DNA from: Streptomyces sp. 71268
GTDB lineage: Bacteria; Actinomycetota; Actinomycetes; Streptomycetales; Streptomycetaceae
NCBI RefSeq assembly: GCF_029392895.1
Contig: NZ_CP114200.1
Span: 5,301,001-5,365,000 of the forward strand
Length of the DNA stretch: 64,000 nt
Reading direction: 5' to 3'
The notes under the pieces are model-generated. The model was not told the DNA's origin. It ran no database searches and worked only from the letters and a program-made list of their open reading frames with translations. Positions 20,312 to 27,741 of this stretch are shown here, in pieces (the stretch's first letter is position 1; every line of letters starts with the position of its first letter). Made by a program: the position numbers and the translations under genes.

Positions 20312-21330
20312 AGCGCGTCGCCGCCATCGACTGCGGCACCAACTCCATCCGGCTGCTGGTCGCCGACATCGACCCGGACACCGGCGCCCTGCACGAGCTG
20401 GACCGCCGCATGACCATCGTCCGGCTCGGCCAGGACGTGGACCGCACCGGCCGGCTGGCCCCCGAGGCGCTGGAGCGCACGTTCGCCGCGTGCCGCGAGT
20501 ACGCCGAGGTCATCAGGGAGCACGGCGTCCCGGGCGGCCCGAACCCCGCGCTGCGCTTCGTCGCCACCTCCGCCTCGCGCGACGCCTCCAACCGCGAGGA
20601 CTTCGTCCGTGGCGTACGCGACATCCTCGGCGTCGAACCCGAGGTCATCACCGGCGACGAGGAGGCCGCCCTCTCCTTCGCCGGCGCCACCCGCGAACTG
20701 ACGGCCCACCAGGACCCGGCTGACCGGACCCAGGGCCAGTCCCCGGCCGGCGCCGGCCCCTACCTCGTGGTGGACATCGGCGGCGGCTCCACCGAGTTCG
20801 TCGTCGGCGACCGCACGGTGCGCGCCGCGCGCAGCGTGAACGTCGGCTGCGTCCGCATGACCGAACGCCACCTCGCCGACGCCACCGGCCAGGTCCCCGA
20901 ACCCGGCACCCCGACCGAGGCCCAGATCGCCGCGATACGGGCCGACGTGGAGGCCGCCCTCGACACGGTCGAACAAACGGTCCCGCTCCGCCCCGCCGAC
21001 GGCAGCTACACCCTGGTCGGCCTGGCCGGCTCGGTCACCACGATCGCCGCCATCGCACTCGACCTGCCCGCGTACGACTCGGCCGCCATCCACCACGCGG
21101 TCATCCCGCTCGACCGCGTCCGCGAGATCACCGACCGCCTCCTCAACTCCACCCACGCCGAACGCGCCGCCATCCCGGTCATGCACCCGGGCCGCGTGGA
21201 CGTCATCGGCGCGGGCGCACTGGTCCTGCTGGCCCTGATGGAACGCGCGGGCGCGCACGAGGTGGTCGTGAGCGAGCACGACATTCTGGACGGGATCGCG
21301 TTCGGGGTGGCGGAACGCGCCGGGGGGTGA
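20308..21330 (+). CDS. ppx: Ppx/GppA family exopolyphosphatase
   Basis: A 340-residue ASKHA-fold phosphatase that releases phosphate from polyphosphate or hydrolyses pppGpp. GTG 20308 overlaps the DUF501 stop by 4 nt and has GAAGGAG upstream. Visible motifs: AAIDCGTNSIRLLVADID (phosphate 1 loop), FVATSASRDASNREDF, VITGDEEAALSFAGA, VVDIGGGSTEFVVG (phosphate 2), and LVGLAGSVTTIAAIAL (adenosine-like loop). Actinobacteria commonly carry two Ppx proteins; this short form matches the one next to DUF501. The minus-strand CRISPR array ends 28 nt after its stop. Confidence 0.94.
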   Translation: MKRVAAIDCGTNSIRLLVADIDPDTGALHELDRRMTIVRLGQDVDRTGRLAPEALERTFAACREYAEVIREHGVPGGPNPALRFVATSASRDASNREDFVRGVRDILGVEPEVITGDEEAALSFAGATRELTAHQDPADRTQGQSPAGAGPYLVVDIGGGSTEFVVGDRTVRAARSVNVGCVRMTERHLADATGQVPEPGTPTEAQIAAIRADVEAALDTVEQTVPLRPADGSYTLVGLAGSVTTIAAIALDLPAYDSAAIHHAVIPLDRVREITDRLLNSTHAERAAIPVMHPGRVDVIGAGALVLLALMERAGAHEVVVSEHDILDGIAFGVAERAGG

Positions 21331-21358
21331 TGGTGGGGCGGGGGCGATGTCGGGTGCG

Positions 21359-21568
21359 GGGGCCAGCCCCGCGTGTGCGGGGACCAGATGAGGTACAGGC
21401 GGCCGGCCTGGTGCGGCATGGGACCATCCCCGCACGCGGGGACCGGCCTAGGCTCGCCGTGCTCGACCCGCTAGCGTTGGGACCATCCCCGCACGCGCGG
21501 GGACCAGGCACGGGCCCAAGGGGAAGTGGGCATAAAGAAGGGGCCATCCCCGCACGCGCGGGGACCAG
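21359..21568 (-). CRISPR. CRISPR array 1, type I-E-like, 4 repeats
   Basis: Repeats lie at 21359-21387, 21420-21446, 21479-21507 and 21540-21568, with three 32-nt spacers. On the plus strand the repeat reads GGGACCATCCCCG followed by CACGCGCGGGGACCAG. The complement, with CCCCGC...GCGGGG and ending in ATGGTCCC, matches E. coli-like I-E repeats, so the crRNA is on the minus strand. The 21359 copy is degenerate (distal end) and the 21420 copy is 2 nt short, as expected if the leader is at the high-coordinate end. No cas genes are in the window. Confidence 0.92.
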
Positions 21569-21645
21569 AGCAATTGACCTGCGGCTTTATCGCGCGGAAC
21601 CCTAGTTTCCTGCAACTTCCACTGATCGCGACCTATCGCCCAATC
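21569..21645 (-). promoter_or_regulatory. CRISPR array 1 leader
   Basis: AT-richer sequence next to the best-conserved repeat. It aligns with 24887-24963 at about 78% by eye, sharing TGACCTGC, CTTTA, CGCGCGG and TGCAACTTCC. It probably carries the pre-crRNA promoter and adaptation signals. Confidence 0.7.
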
Positions 21646-21750
21646 TAGCCAAATCGCTCACGCAGGGTCTATGCGAGCGAGTGGGCCCTTCAGCCCACGG
21701 TGCCGCCCGAAGCGCCCGCTGCGCTGCCGCAGTGAACCGGAACGCGTACG

Positions 21751-22032
21751 TCACGCCGCGCCCGCATCGCGCTCGCTGAACAGGTCCGCCAGCAGTTCGG
21801 CCATCGTCGCCGCCGGCCCGCCCTCGGCCAGGACCGCCTCCGCCTCATGCACCAAGAACACGTCGGCCGCTTCCTCCAGTTCCTCCAGCGCTTCGAGGTC
21901 CGAGATCGGGACCAGGGCCGCCACCGATACGCCGTCGCGCGTGATGACGGTCGGAACGCCCTCTTCGGCCCGGTTGATGTAGTCCGCCAAACGCGCGCGG
22001 GCTTCCCGTACGGTCACGGTGATCTCAACCAT
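21751..22032 (-). CDS. Phd/YefM-type antitoxin, no toxin partner seen
   Basis: A 93-residue protein. Its N-terminus (ITVTVREARARLADYINRAE, then EGVPTVITRDGVSVAALVPI) is the Phd/YefM DNA-binding fold; the C-terminal half is acidic and helical, where these antitoxins wrap their toxin. ATG 22032 lies 6 nt after TACGCT, so the mRNA is probably leaderless. Normally a RelE/Doc/YoeB or PIN toxin gene overlaps the 3' end, but 21646-21750 has no such frame. It lies between the leader of CRISPR array 1 and a divergent GlxA-type regulator. It may be orphaned, act as a plain repressor, or work with a distant toxin. Confidence 0.85.
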   Translation of the reverse strand: MVEITVTVREARARLADYINRAEEGVPTVITRDGVSVAALVPISDLEALEELEEAADVFLVHEAEAVLAEGGPAATMAELLADLFSERDAGAA

Positions 22033-22038
22033 GAACTC

Positions 22039-22044
22039 AGCGTA
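22039..22044 (-). promoter_or_regulatory. -10 element of leaderless antitoxin promoter
   Basis: TACGCT on the minus strand, 6 nt before ATG 22032. Confidence 0.55.
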
Positions 22045-22157
22045 CGTAGCCGCGCGTACACGCGGCGGGATTCGGGCGGACTGGCCCAACGGCCGCCGAG
22101 CTGCCCGGCTCACCCGCCCCGCGCAGCGGCAAACGTAGGACCTGCCGACACCCCACG

Positions 22158-22163
22158 TAACCT
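22158..22163 (+). promoter_or_regulatory. -10 element of leaderless GlxA-type regulator promoter
   Basis: TAACCT, 6 nt before GTG 22170. Together with 22039-22044 it forms a divergent leaderless pair about 140 bp apart. Confidence 0.55.
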
Positions 22164-22169
22164 CTCCCT

Positions 22170-23126
22170 GTGCCCGCACCCCGTCTTCACCGCGTCGCCG
22201 TCCTCGTGCTCGAAGGGGCGAAGCCGCTCGACGTCGGGATTCCCGCGCAGGTCTTCACGACCCGCGCGAGCATGCCGTACGAGGTGCGGGTGTGCGGGGC
22301 CGCGCCCGGTCGGGTGACCGGTGGTGACGGCCTCGCGTACGACGTCGCCCACGGCCTCGACGCGCTCGCCTGGGCCGACATCGTCTTCGTCCCCGGTTAC
22401 CGGTTTCCGGACCGCGACGACCCGCCGTCAGCCGTGGTCGAGGCGCTGGTCGACGCGCACGGGCGGGGCGCGCGGCTGGCCGCCATCTCGACGGGTGCCT
22501 TCGCGCTGGCCGCCACGGGCCTGCTCGACGGCCGGCGCGCCACCACGCACTGGCACTACACGCGCGCCCTCATGGCCAGGTACCCGCAGGTCAAGGTGGA
22601 CGAGAACGTGCTGTTCGTGGACGAGGGCAGCGTGCTCACCTCAGCCGGCGCGGCCTCCGGCATCGACCTGTGCCTGCACATCCTGCGCGGCGACCTCGGC
22701 GTGGCCGCCTCCAACCACGCGGCCCGCCGCCTGGTCGCGGCCCCCTACCGCAGCGGCGGCCAGGCCCAGTACGTACCGCGCAGCGTGCCCGAGCCGCGCG
22801 GCGAACGGTTCGCCGCAACGCGCGAGTGGGCGCTGTACCGGCTCGGCGAGCCGCTGACCCTCGACGTCCTGGCGCGGCAGGCGGGAGTCTCGCCGCGCAC
22901 GTTCTCCCGGCGCTTCGTCGAGGAGACCGGTTACACGCCCATGCAGTGGGTGATGCGCGCCCGCATCGACCTGGCCCGCGAACTGCTGGAGCGCTCGCAA
23001 CGCAGCGTCGAGCAGATCGCCGCCGACACCGGACTCGGCACCGGCGCCAACCTGCGCCTGCACTTCCAGCGCATCCTCGGCACCACGCCGAGCGAGTACC
23101 GGCGCACCTTCACCCGGGGCGAGTAG
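22170..23126 (+). CDS. GlxA-type transcription regulator (DJ-1/PfpI plus AraC HTH)
   Basis: A 318-residue regulator. Residues 1-~185 form a DJ-1/PfpI-like amidotransferase-fold sensor (RVAVLVLEGAKPLDVGIPAQ); at the nucleophile elbow it reads AAISTGAFALAATGLLDGR, with Thr where catalytic family members have Cys, so it is probably only a ligand sensor. Residues ~215-318 are a double HTH of AraC type (LARQAGVSPRTFSRRFVEET and IAADTGLGTGANLRLHFQRI). Start GTG 22170, leaderless. It lies divergent from the antitoxin and 270 bp upstream of gap, which it might regulate. A 39-bp tandem repeat follows. Confidence 0.92.
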   Translation: MPAPRLHRVAVLVLEGAKPLDVGIPAQVFTTRASMPYEVRVCGAAPGRVTGGDGLAYDVAHGLDALAWADIVFVPGYRFPDRDDPPSAVVEALVDAHGRGARLAAISTGAFALAATGLLDGRRATTHWHYTRALMARYPQVKVDENVLFVDEGSVLTSAGAASGIDLCLHILRGDLGVAASNHAARRLVAAPYRSGGQAQYVPRSVPEPRGERFAATREWALYRLGEPLTLDVLARQAGVSPRTFSRRFVEETGYTPMQWVMRARIDLARELLERSQRSVEQIAADTGLGTGANLRLHFQRILGTTPSEYRRTFTRGE

Positions 23127-23222
23127 CCCGCCCGGTACGTCGCGGCCGGCCCCCGTACGGCGCGCCCCGCCCGGTACGTCGCGGCCGGCCCCCGTACGGC
23201 GCGCCCCGTCCGGTGCGACGCG
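23127..23222. repeat. 39-bp tandem repeat, two copies and a partial third
   Basis: Units 23127-23165 and 23166-23204 are identical by eye; 23205-23222 is a diverged partial third. The unit begins CCCGCCCGGTACGTCGCGG. It lies between the GlxA-type gene and gap and includes two CGTACGG words. Confidence 0.8.
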
Positions 23223-23398
23223 TTCTGCCCCGTACGGCCTGGTCCGCGCGGTCCGCGCGGTGTGGCACGGCCCGTCCCGGTGGGGTGGCGCGATCCTTGT
23301 GAACCATGGCGATCCCGCCACTGTCAGGGGCGCTGGCCGCGCGCGAGGCTGGTGGGGAAGGAAACGAGCCCGGGTGTGAAAGGGAAGGGACGTCACTC

Positions 23399-24397
23399 AT
23401 GACTCGCATCGCCATCAACGGATTCGGCCGCATCGGGCGCAACGTGCTGCGCGCACTGCTGGAGCGCGACAGCGCCCTTGAGGTCGTGGCCATCAACGAC
23501 CTGACCGAGCCCACCGCCCTCGCCCGGCTGCTCGCCTATGACAGCACCTCCGGCCGACTCGGTCGCCCGGTGACCGTCGACGGGGACGTCCTCGTCGTGG
23601 ACGGCCGCCGGATCAAGGTGCTGGCCGAGCGCGAGCCGGCGCAGTTGCCGTGGTCCGAACTCGACGTCGACATCGTCCTGGAGGCCACCGGCCGCTTCAC
23701 CGCGGCCAAGGCCGCGCGGGCCCACCTGGACGCGGGCGCGCGCAAGGTGCTCGTCAGCGCGCCGTCCGACGGCGCCGACGTGACGCTCGCGTACGGCGTC
23801 AACACCGACGCGTACGACGCGGCCGCGCACACGATCGTCTCCAACGCCTCCTGCACCACGAACGCCCTCGCGCCGCTGGCCGCGGTCCTGGACGAACTCG
23901 CGGGCATCGAGCACGGCTTCATGACGACGGTGCACGCCTACACGCAGGAGCAGAACCTCCAGGACGGCCCGCACCGCGACCCCCGCCGCGCCCGTGCCGC
24001 CGGCGTCAACATCGTCCCGACCACGACCGGTGCCGCGAAGGCCATCGGCCTGGTCCTGCCGCAGCTCGACGGCAAGCTGTCGGGCGACTCGATCCGCGTC
24101 CCGGTACCGGTCGGCTCGATCGTCGAACTCAACACGACCGTCTCCCGCGACGTGTCCCGCGACGACATCCTGGCGGCCTACCGCAAGGCAGCCGAAGGCC
24201 CCCTCGCCGGCGTCCTGGAGTACTCGGAAGACCCCCTGGTCTCCTCCGACATCACGGGCAACCCCGCCTCGTCCATCTTCGACTCGGCCCTCACCCGGGT
24301 GGACGGCCGCCACGTGAAGGTGGTCGCCTGGTACGACAACGAGTGGGGCTTCTCGAACCGCGTGATCGACACGCTGGAGCTGCTGGCGGCCGGATGA
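23399..24397 (+). CDS. gap: Glyceraldehyde-3-phosphate dehydrogenase
   Basis: Oxidises glyceraldehyde 3-phosphate to 1,3-bisphosphoglycerate with NAD(P) in glycolysis. Full length at 332 residues. NAD fold ITRINGFGRIGRN-like (RIAINGFGRIGRNVLRALLE); active site SNASCTTNALAPL with catalytic Cys but Ala in place of the second, non-catalytic Cys usual in CTTNC; HAYTQEQ; PTTTGAAKAIGLVLP; WYDNEWGFSNR. ATG 23399 follows AGGGAAGGGA. It stands alone between two CRISPR arrays, away from pgk/tpi, so it may be a paralogue of the main glycolytic gene. Confidence 0.95.
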   Translation: MTRIAINGFGRIGRNVLRALLERDSALEVVAINDLTEPTALARLLAYDSTSGRLGRPVTVDGDVLVVDGRRIKVLAEREPAQLPWSELDVDIVLEATGRFTAAKAARAHLDAGARKVLVSAPSDGADVTLAYGVNTDAYDAAAHTIVSNASCTTNALAPLAAVLDELAGIEHGFMTTVHAYTQEQNLQDGPHRDPRRARAAGVNIVPTTTGAAKAIGLVLPQLDGKLSGDSIRVPVPVGSIVELNTTVSRDVSRDDILAAYRKAAEGPLAGVLEYSEDPLVSSDITGNPASSIFDSALTRVDGRHVKVVAWYDNEWGFSNRVIDTLELLAAG

Positions 24398-24497
24398 CGG
24401 CCCCTGCCGCCGTCGTCAGCGAGTGAGCTGGTCTCGGCAACGTTTGTGAGCGCTCTGGTTGGCCATGCGGGCCGACCGGGGCGCTCGGTCGTGGGGT
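24398..24497. other. Gap between gap gene and CRISPR array 2
   Basis: About 100 bases with no gene or clear signal. The trailer end of the minus-strand array begins at 24498. Confidence 0.5.
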
Positions 24498-24886
24498 GGG
24501 GTCTCCCCGCACGCGCGGGGGCCAGCCCGGAGATCGGCCGTGCGATCGGTACGGATCGCGGACCATCCCCGCGCGCGGGGATCAGGGGTCGTCACCATCG
24601 CGGCCGAACTCGATGCCGGGACCATCCCCGCGCGCGCGGGGACCAGGCCCGCCAGAGCGCGACTGAGAGGCGCCCTCAGGGGCCATCCCCGCGCGCGCGG
24701 GGACCAGCCCGCCATCGCCGTCGCCATGCAGGAACTCGAAGGACCATCCCCGCGCGCGGGGACCAGGATTTCGCGTGTTCCTTGCCGATGCCCAGATGGG
24801 GACCATCCCCGCGCGCGCGGGGACCAGAGCAGCAGCGGGTTGAAGGCGCCGAGCACCTTGGGACCATCCCCGCGCGCGGGGACCAG
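24498..24886 (-). CRISPR. CRISPR array 2, type I-E-like, 7 repeats
   Basis: Repeats at 24498-24525 (degenerate), 24559-24585, 24618-24646, 24679-24707, 24740-24766, 24799-24827 and 24860-24886, separated by one 33-nt and five 32-nt spacers. Several copies are 29 nt and others 27 nt, differing by one CG in the loop (GCGCGCGCG against GCGCGCG). Centres differ slightly from array 1 (GCGCGC against GCACGCGC). The degenerate copy is at the low-coordinate end, placing the leader at 24887, so crRNAs read on the minus strand. No cas genes in the window. Confidence 0.94.
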
Positions 24887-24963
24887 AGCAACTGACCTGC
24901 ACCTTTACCGCGCGGTACCCCGGTTTTTTGCAACTTCCGCGAACTCCGACCTACCACCCAAGC
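24887..24963 (-). promoter_or_regulatory. CRISPR array 2 leader
   Basis: Homologous to the array 1 leader (AGCAACTGACCTGCACCTTT here, AGCAATTGACCTGCGGCTTT there), with an added T-run GGTTTTTTGCAACTTCC. Its conservation beside the leader-end repeat supports minus-strand transcription. Confidence 0.7.
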
Positions 24964-25072
24964 CCGGCATACGACTCACATCCCCATCCCGGCAAGACAG
25001 CGCTCGCAGCCTATCCAGTAGACGGCCCCACAACCGGCACGGCCCGTCTCCTCGCCCACCAACTTCGCGCCG
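24964..25072. other. Gap after CRISPR leader 2
   Basis: About 110 bases, lower GC than usual, no feature recognised. Confidence 0.4.
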
Positions 25073-25354
25073 TTACGGTGCGGTCGGCCCGATGTCCTCG
25101 CCGGGTGTGACCAGCCATCGCAAGGTCACGTGGGCGGTGTAGCGGAGATGGCGGCCGTCGGGGTGGTCGCGGGCCGCGTGGCTCGTACACCAGCGCTGAG
25201 CCCGCTGGTGTTGCCCGGTGATGGACTCCGACGGTTCGGGTTCCGGGGACTGTTCGGCGCAGGTCAGGCACGTGGCGCGGACGGTGTACGGATCGGCTGT
25301 CGGATCAGGGGCCAGGTTCATTTCGACGTAGCGGTAACGGCGTCGGTGGGTCAT
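25073..25354 (-). CDS. DUF7848-like small protein
   Basis: A 93-residue protein with MTHRRRYRYVEMNLAPDPTA, a CLTC pair (VRATCLTCAEQSPE), and WCTSHAARDHPDGRHLRYTA. The Cys-x2-Cys and the later Cys/His could bind zinc. I associate this pattern with DUF7848, found with XRE regulators in Streptomyces; function unknown. ATG 25354 is 5 nt after the TAA of the preceding gene, so it is the last gene of the XRE-linked unit. Confidence 0.75.
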   Translation of the reverse strand: MTHRRRYRYVEMNLAPDPTADPYTVRATCLTCAEQSPEPEPSESITGQHQRAQRWCTSHAARDHPDGRHLRYTAHVTLRWLVTPGEDIGPTAP

Positions 25355-25359
25355 GGCGG

Positions 25360-25785
25360 TTACCGGTTGTTGTGGGGGCCGTGGGCGGCGTGGACGGCGG
25401 GGGCGAGGGCGGCGGCCAGGTAGGCGGGCTCGGTGAGGTAGCGGCCGGACCAGTTGTGCGGCACGTACCAGTGCAACCCCGGGCCCGTACGCCGGTGCGC
25501 GGGCGGGATGCCGACGTAGTGCGTACCGGGCCTGGCCGGGAGCACGGCCACGTGGGGGTGCAGGCGCTGCCAGTGGATGAAGTCGTGTGCCTCGCCCGGT
25601 GGCAGGAGCCAGTACGTGGCACAGGCGTACGGGTCCACGATGGCCGCGCTCTCGTGCGGGCCGCTGAGGATGGGGAAGGCCCAGCGTGCGGTGGCCGCGT
25701 CGGCGCGTACGGCGTCCCAGTCCCGGCCGGCGGGCAGCAGTGAGACGCTGTCGCTGGGTGGTGGGCACCAGTCGGGGTGGGTCAC
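25360..25785 (-). CDS. Hypothetical protein of XRE-linked operon
   Basis: A 141-residue protein of unknown function. It starts at GTG 25785, overlapping the upstream stop (TGA 25784-25782) by 4 nt, a strong sign of coupling. Readable stretches are MTHPDWCPPPSDSVSLLPAG, YWLLPPGEAHDFIHWQRLHP and GPGLHWYVPHNWSGRYLTEP, rich in Trp, His and Pro. It ends in TAA, unusual at this GC. No domain recognised. Confidence 0.75.
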   Translation of the reverse strand: MTHPDWCPPPSDSVSLLPAGRDWDAVRADAATARWAFPILSGPHESAAIVDPYACATYWLLPPGEAHDFIHWQRLHPHVAVLPARPGTHYVGIPPAHRRTGPGLHWYVPHNWSGRYLTEPAYLAAALAPAVHAAHGPHNNR

Positions 25786-26195
25786 GGCCGAACTCCCGGG
25801 CGCAGTACGGCGATTGCCTTGACCAGCCGGTCGGCGTCGGTCAGGAGGCGGCCCGGGCTTGGAGGGATGCGCCACCAGACCAAGCGGGCACGGGCCATGC
25901 CCGGCACGAACAGATACGACCCATCGTCACCGGCGATGGTGATCTCCTCGTGGTCTCCGAGGTGTTGCACGGCCGGGGCCTTGGGCTCGATCAGCCACAC
26001 CAGCCGCGCCGGAACGTCCTCCTCGATGACCGCCCCGCTCGCCTCCCCGAGCCCCGCCAGCACCCGATTGCCCAGGTAGCACGGCAGCGACAGCGCGTGC
26101 CAACCCAGTTCGCCCACCCGCGTCCACCGCACCCCACCCCCAGGCGGCACCCAGTCATAGGGCGAGGGAGAGGTGTACTCGGCTCCGATGGGCAT
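25782..26195 (-). CDS. Hypothetical protein, first small gene after XRE regulator
   Basis: A 137-residue protein without a family I recognise. It begins MPIGAEYTSPSPYDWVPPGG and has a strand-rich middle (DVPARLVWLIEPKAPAVQHL) and an Arg/Pro C-terminus (IPPSPGRLLTDADRLVKAI). ATG 26195 has GGAGG about 9 nt upstream. It follows the XRE gene by 113 nt, across a 13-bp inverted repeat, and is coupled to the next gene. Small partner genes of XRE regulators often modulate development or antibiotic production in Streptomyces; this is inference only. Confidence 0.75.
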   Translation of the reverse strand: MPIGAEYTSPSPYDWVPPGGGVRWTRVGELGWHALSLPCYLGNRVLAGLGEASGAVIEEDVPARLVWLIEPKAPAVQHLGDHEEITIAGDDGSYLFVPGMARARLVWWRIPPSPGRLLTDADRLVKAIAVLRPGVRP

Positions 26196-26268
26196 GGCGC
26201 AGCCTCCGGTGTCATCAGGGGTGATCGCGTGATGACTGACCGTAAGGGGGTTGTGCGTGCCTATGCCA

Positions 26269-26302
26269 TGACACCTTGAGCGGGGCATCGCTCTAAGTGT
26301 CA
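26269..26302 (-). promoter_or_regulatory. Imperfect 13-bp inverted repeat between XRE gene and small genes
   Basis: TGACACCTTGAGC and GCTCTAAGTGTCA match in 11 of 13 positions around an 8-nt loop. It begins 7 nt past the XRE stop. There is no T-run, so it could be an operator for the small genes as well as a terminator; the minus strand also shows TTGACA here. Confidence 0.45.
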
Positions 26303-26308
26303 AGTCGT

Positions 26309-27496
26309 TTACAGGGGTAGCCCCACAGTGTCGGCGAGGCGCCGCATCTCGGGCGTCAGTGTGCGGCGTCGCTTGACCACGTCGCTGAGTATGTCCTTGG
26401 CGTACCGCTGCTGGGCCAACCACTCCGGAACCCGAGCGTGCACCCCTGACAGAACCTTCACGGCCTGGGCGTGGTGACGCATGCGGATGTGCGCTGCTGC
26501 CACGTCGAGTTGGTGGCGGTTGAAGCCGTTCTGCACTCGGCCCGCGTCACTCGTGTGCGCCTCGGTGCCTTCCGCGATCTCCAGCACTTTGTCCGGGCGG
26601 TCCACGATCATGTGCCGCTCCGCGCGCTTGTAGGCGACCGTCAACGGCCCCCACGACGCCATCCGACGTCCGACCGGCAGTTCGTGGCCGGTCATCACCG
26701 CAGCCGCTTGCGCGAACCTCAACGCGTCGGCGGCTTCGCCCGGTCGGTTGTCGCGCACGCAGGCTGCGGCCAGGTGAAGCAGCAGCGCGCCCCAGGCCGC
26801 CAAATCCTCCGGCGTGGCCCGACTCACCCTCGGCTCGATGTCGTCCGCCCACCGCGTCGCGAGCGTACGAGCCTGCGTCAGCTTGCCTTGCCTGATGGCG
26901 AGCCAGCACATAGTTGCGGCGATGGAAGCGCTCCGGTGCTGCCCTTGAGCGGCGTCCAGGGCACGCCGAAGCGCCGTCTCGGCCGCGTCGTACTGCCTGG
27001 TCTGCGTCAGGAGAGAGCCGGCGAGTTGGAGCACGTAGGCGTGTACGCCGCGCCCCTCGTCTCCGAGCGCCTCCGCGTCGCGCAGCGCGGGCGGAAGCAG
27101 CGTGGCGGCTGTGGCGAGTTGGTTGGTGGCCCGAGCCGCCCCCACGGCATCCGCCGCCGCTTGGACGCCTTCCAGGGTGGGTGCTTCGGTGGCGGCGTCC
27201 GTCGGCGGACGCTCCACGGCGTGCCGGACCGGGGCCCACACCTCGGCGTCCGGTGACGCATCGGGGTCGGCGCCTTCGGGGGATTCGCGACGGTCGAGGA
27301 GGTGCGTCGTCGGGACGCGAAGGGCGGCGGCCAGCTTGTGAGCGGTCTCCAGGCGCGTGTGATCGAGCTGCTCCTGCTCCAGCTTTCTGATCAGGGAGAG
27401 GGAAACGCCGCTGGCCTCGGACAGCGCCTTCTGCGAGAGGCCGCGCCGCTTGCGGATGTCGCAGAGAGTCGCGCCCATGCTGATGCTCTCGGACAT
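26309..27496 (-). CDS. XRE-family regulator with TPR-like C-terminus
   Basis: A 395-residue cytosolic DNA-binding protein. HTH_XRE spans ~8-65 (ATLCDIRKRRGLSQKALSEA, then SGVSLSLIRKLEQEQLDHTR). Residues ~100-390 are helical TPR-like pairs (GSLLTQTRQYDAAETALRRA, EAADALRFAQAAAVMTGHEL), which in such regulators bind peptides or small partners. ATG 27496 has GGAG 8 nt upstream; ATG 27478 is a weaker alternative. A nested dyad sits immediately upstream, suggesting autoregulation. The three small genes downstream are probably its functional partners. Confidence 0.88.
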   Translation of the reverse strand: MSESISMGATLCDIRKRRGLSQKALSEASGVSLSLIRKLEQEQLDHTRLETAHKLAAALRVPTTHLLDRRESPEGADPDASPDAEVWAPVRHAVERPPTDAATEAPTLEGVQAAADAVGAARATNQLATAATLLPPALRDAEALGDEGRGVHAYVLQLAGSLLTQTRQYDAAETALRRALDAAQGQHRSASIAATMCWLAIRQGKLTQARTLATRWADDIEPRVSRATPEDLAAWGALLLHLAAACVRDNRPGEAADALRFAQAAAVMTGHELPVGRRMASWGPLTVAYKRAERHMIVDRPDKVLEIAEGTEAHTSDAGRVQNGFNRHQLDVAAAHIRMRHHAQAVKVLSGVHARVPEWLAQQRYAKDILSDVVKRRRTLTPEMRRLADTVGLPL

Positions 27497-27504
27497 ATAA
27501 CACT

Positions 27505-27529
27505 CCGTTCAGGCTCGTCACGAGAACGG
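27505..27529 (-). promoter_or_regulatory. Nested dyad upstream of XRE gene
   Basis: Outer arms CCGTTC/GAACGG (27505-27510, 27524-27529) enclose CTCGT-C-ACGAG (27514-27524). It lies just before the ribosome binding site, a plausible autoregulatory operator. Confidence 0.4.
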
Positions 27530-27741
27530 TACCTCTGCCCCAAGCGGTCGGGCCATGATGGGCGGTCGCAAGATGCGGCTGTGGTAGGAGAGTTGAGGGA
27601 GGCGCACAGGCAAGACGATTGGCTCGGCGAACTGACGCAGCGGGTCGGCGGCACTGGCTAAGGCGGATTCGTCCCCAACGAGCCGGGTCACCGCCTCTGT
27701 CCCCGCACCTGCCCCCCCCGCGCTCCCCGCCCCACCCACCG

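Noticed and set aside
24459..25142. Open frames across CRISPR array 2 with repeated HPRARGDQ/SPRARGP peptides
   Set aside because: The periodic peptide is only the translated CRISPR repeat at a ~61-bp period; not a protein.
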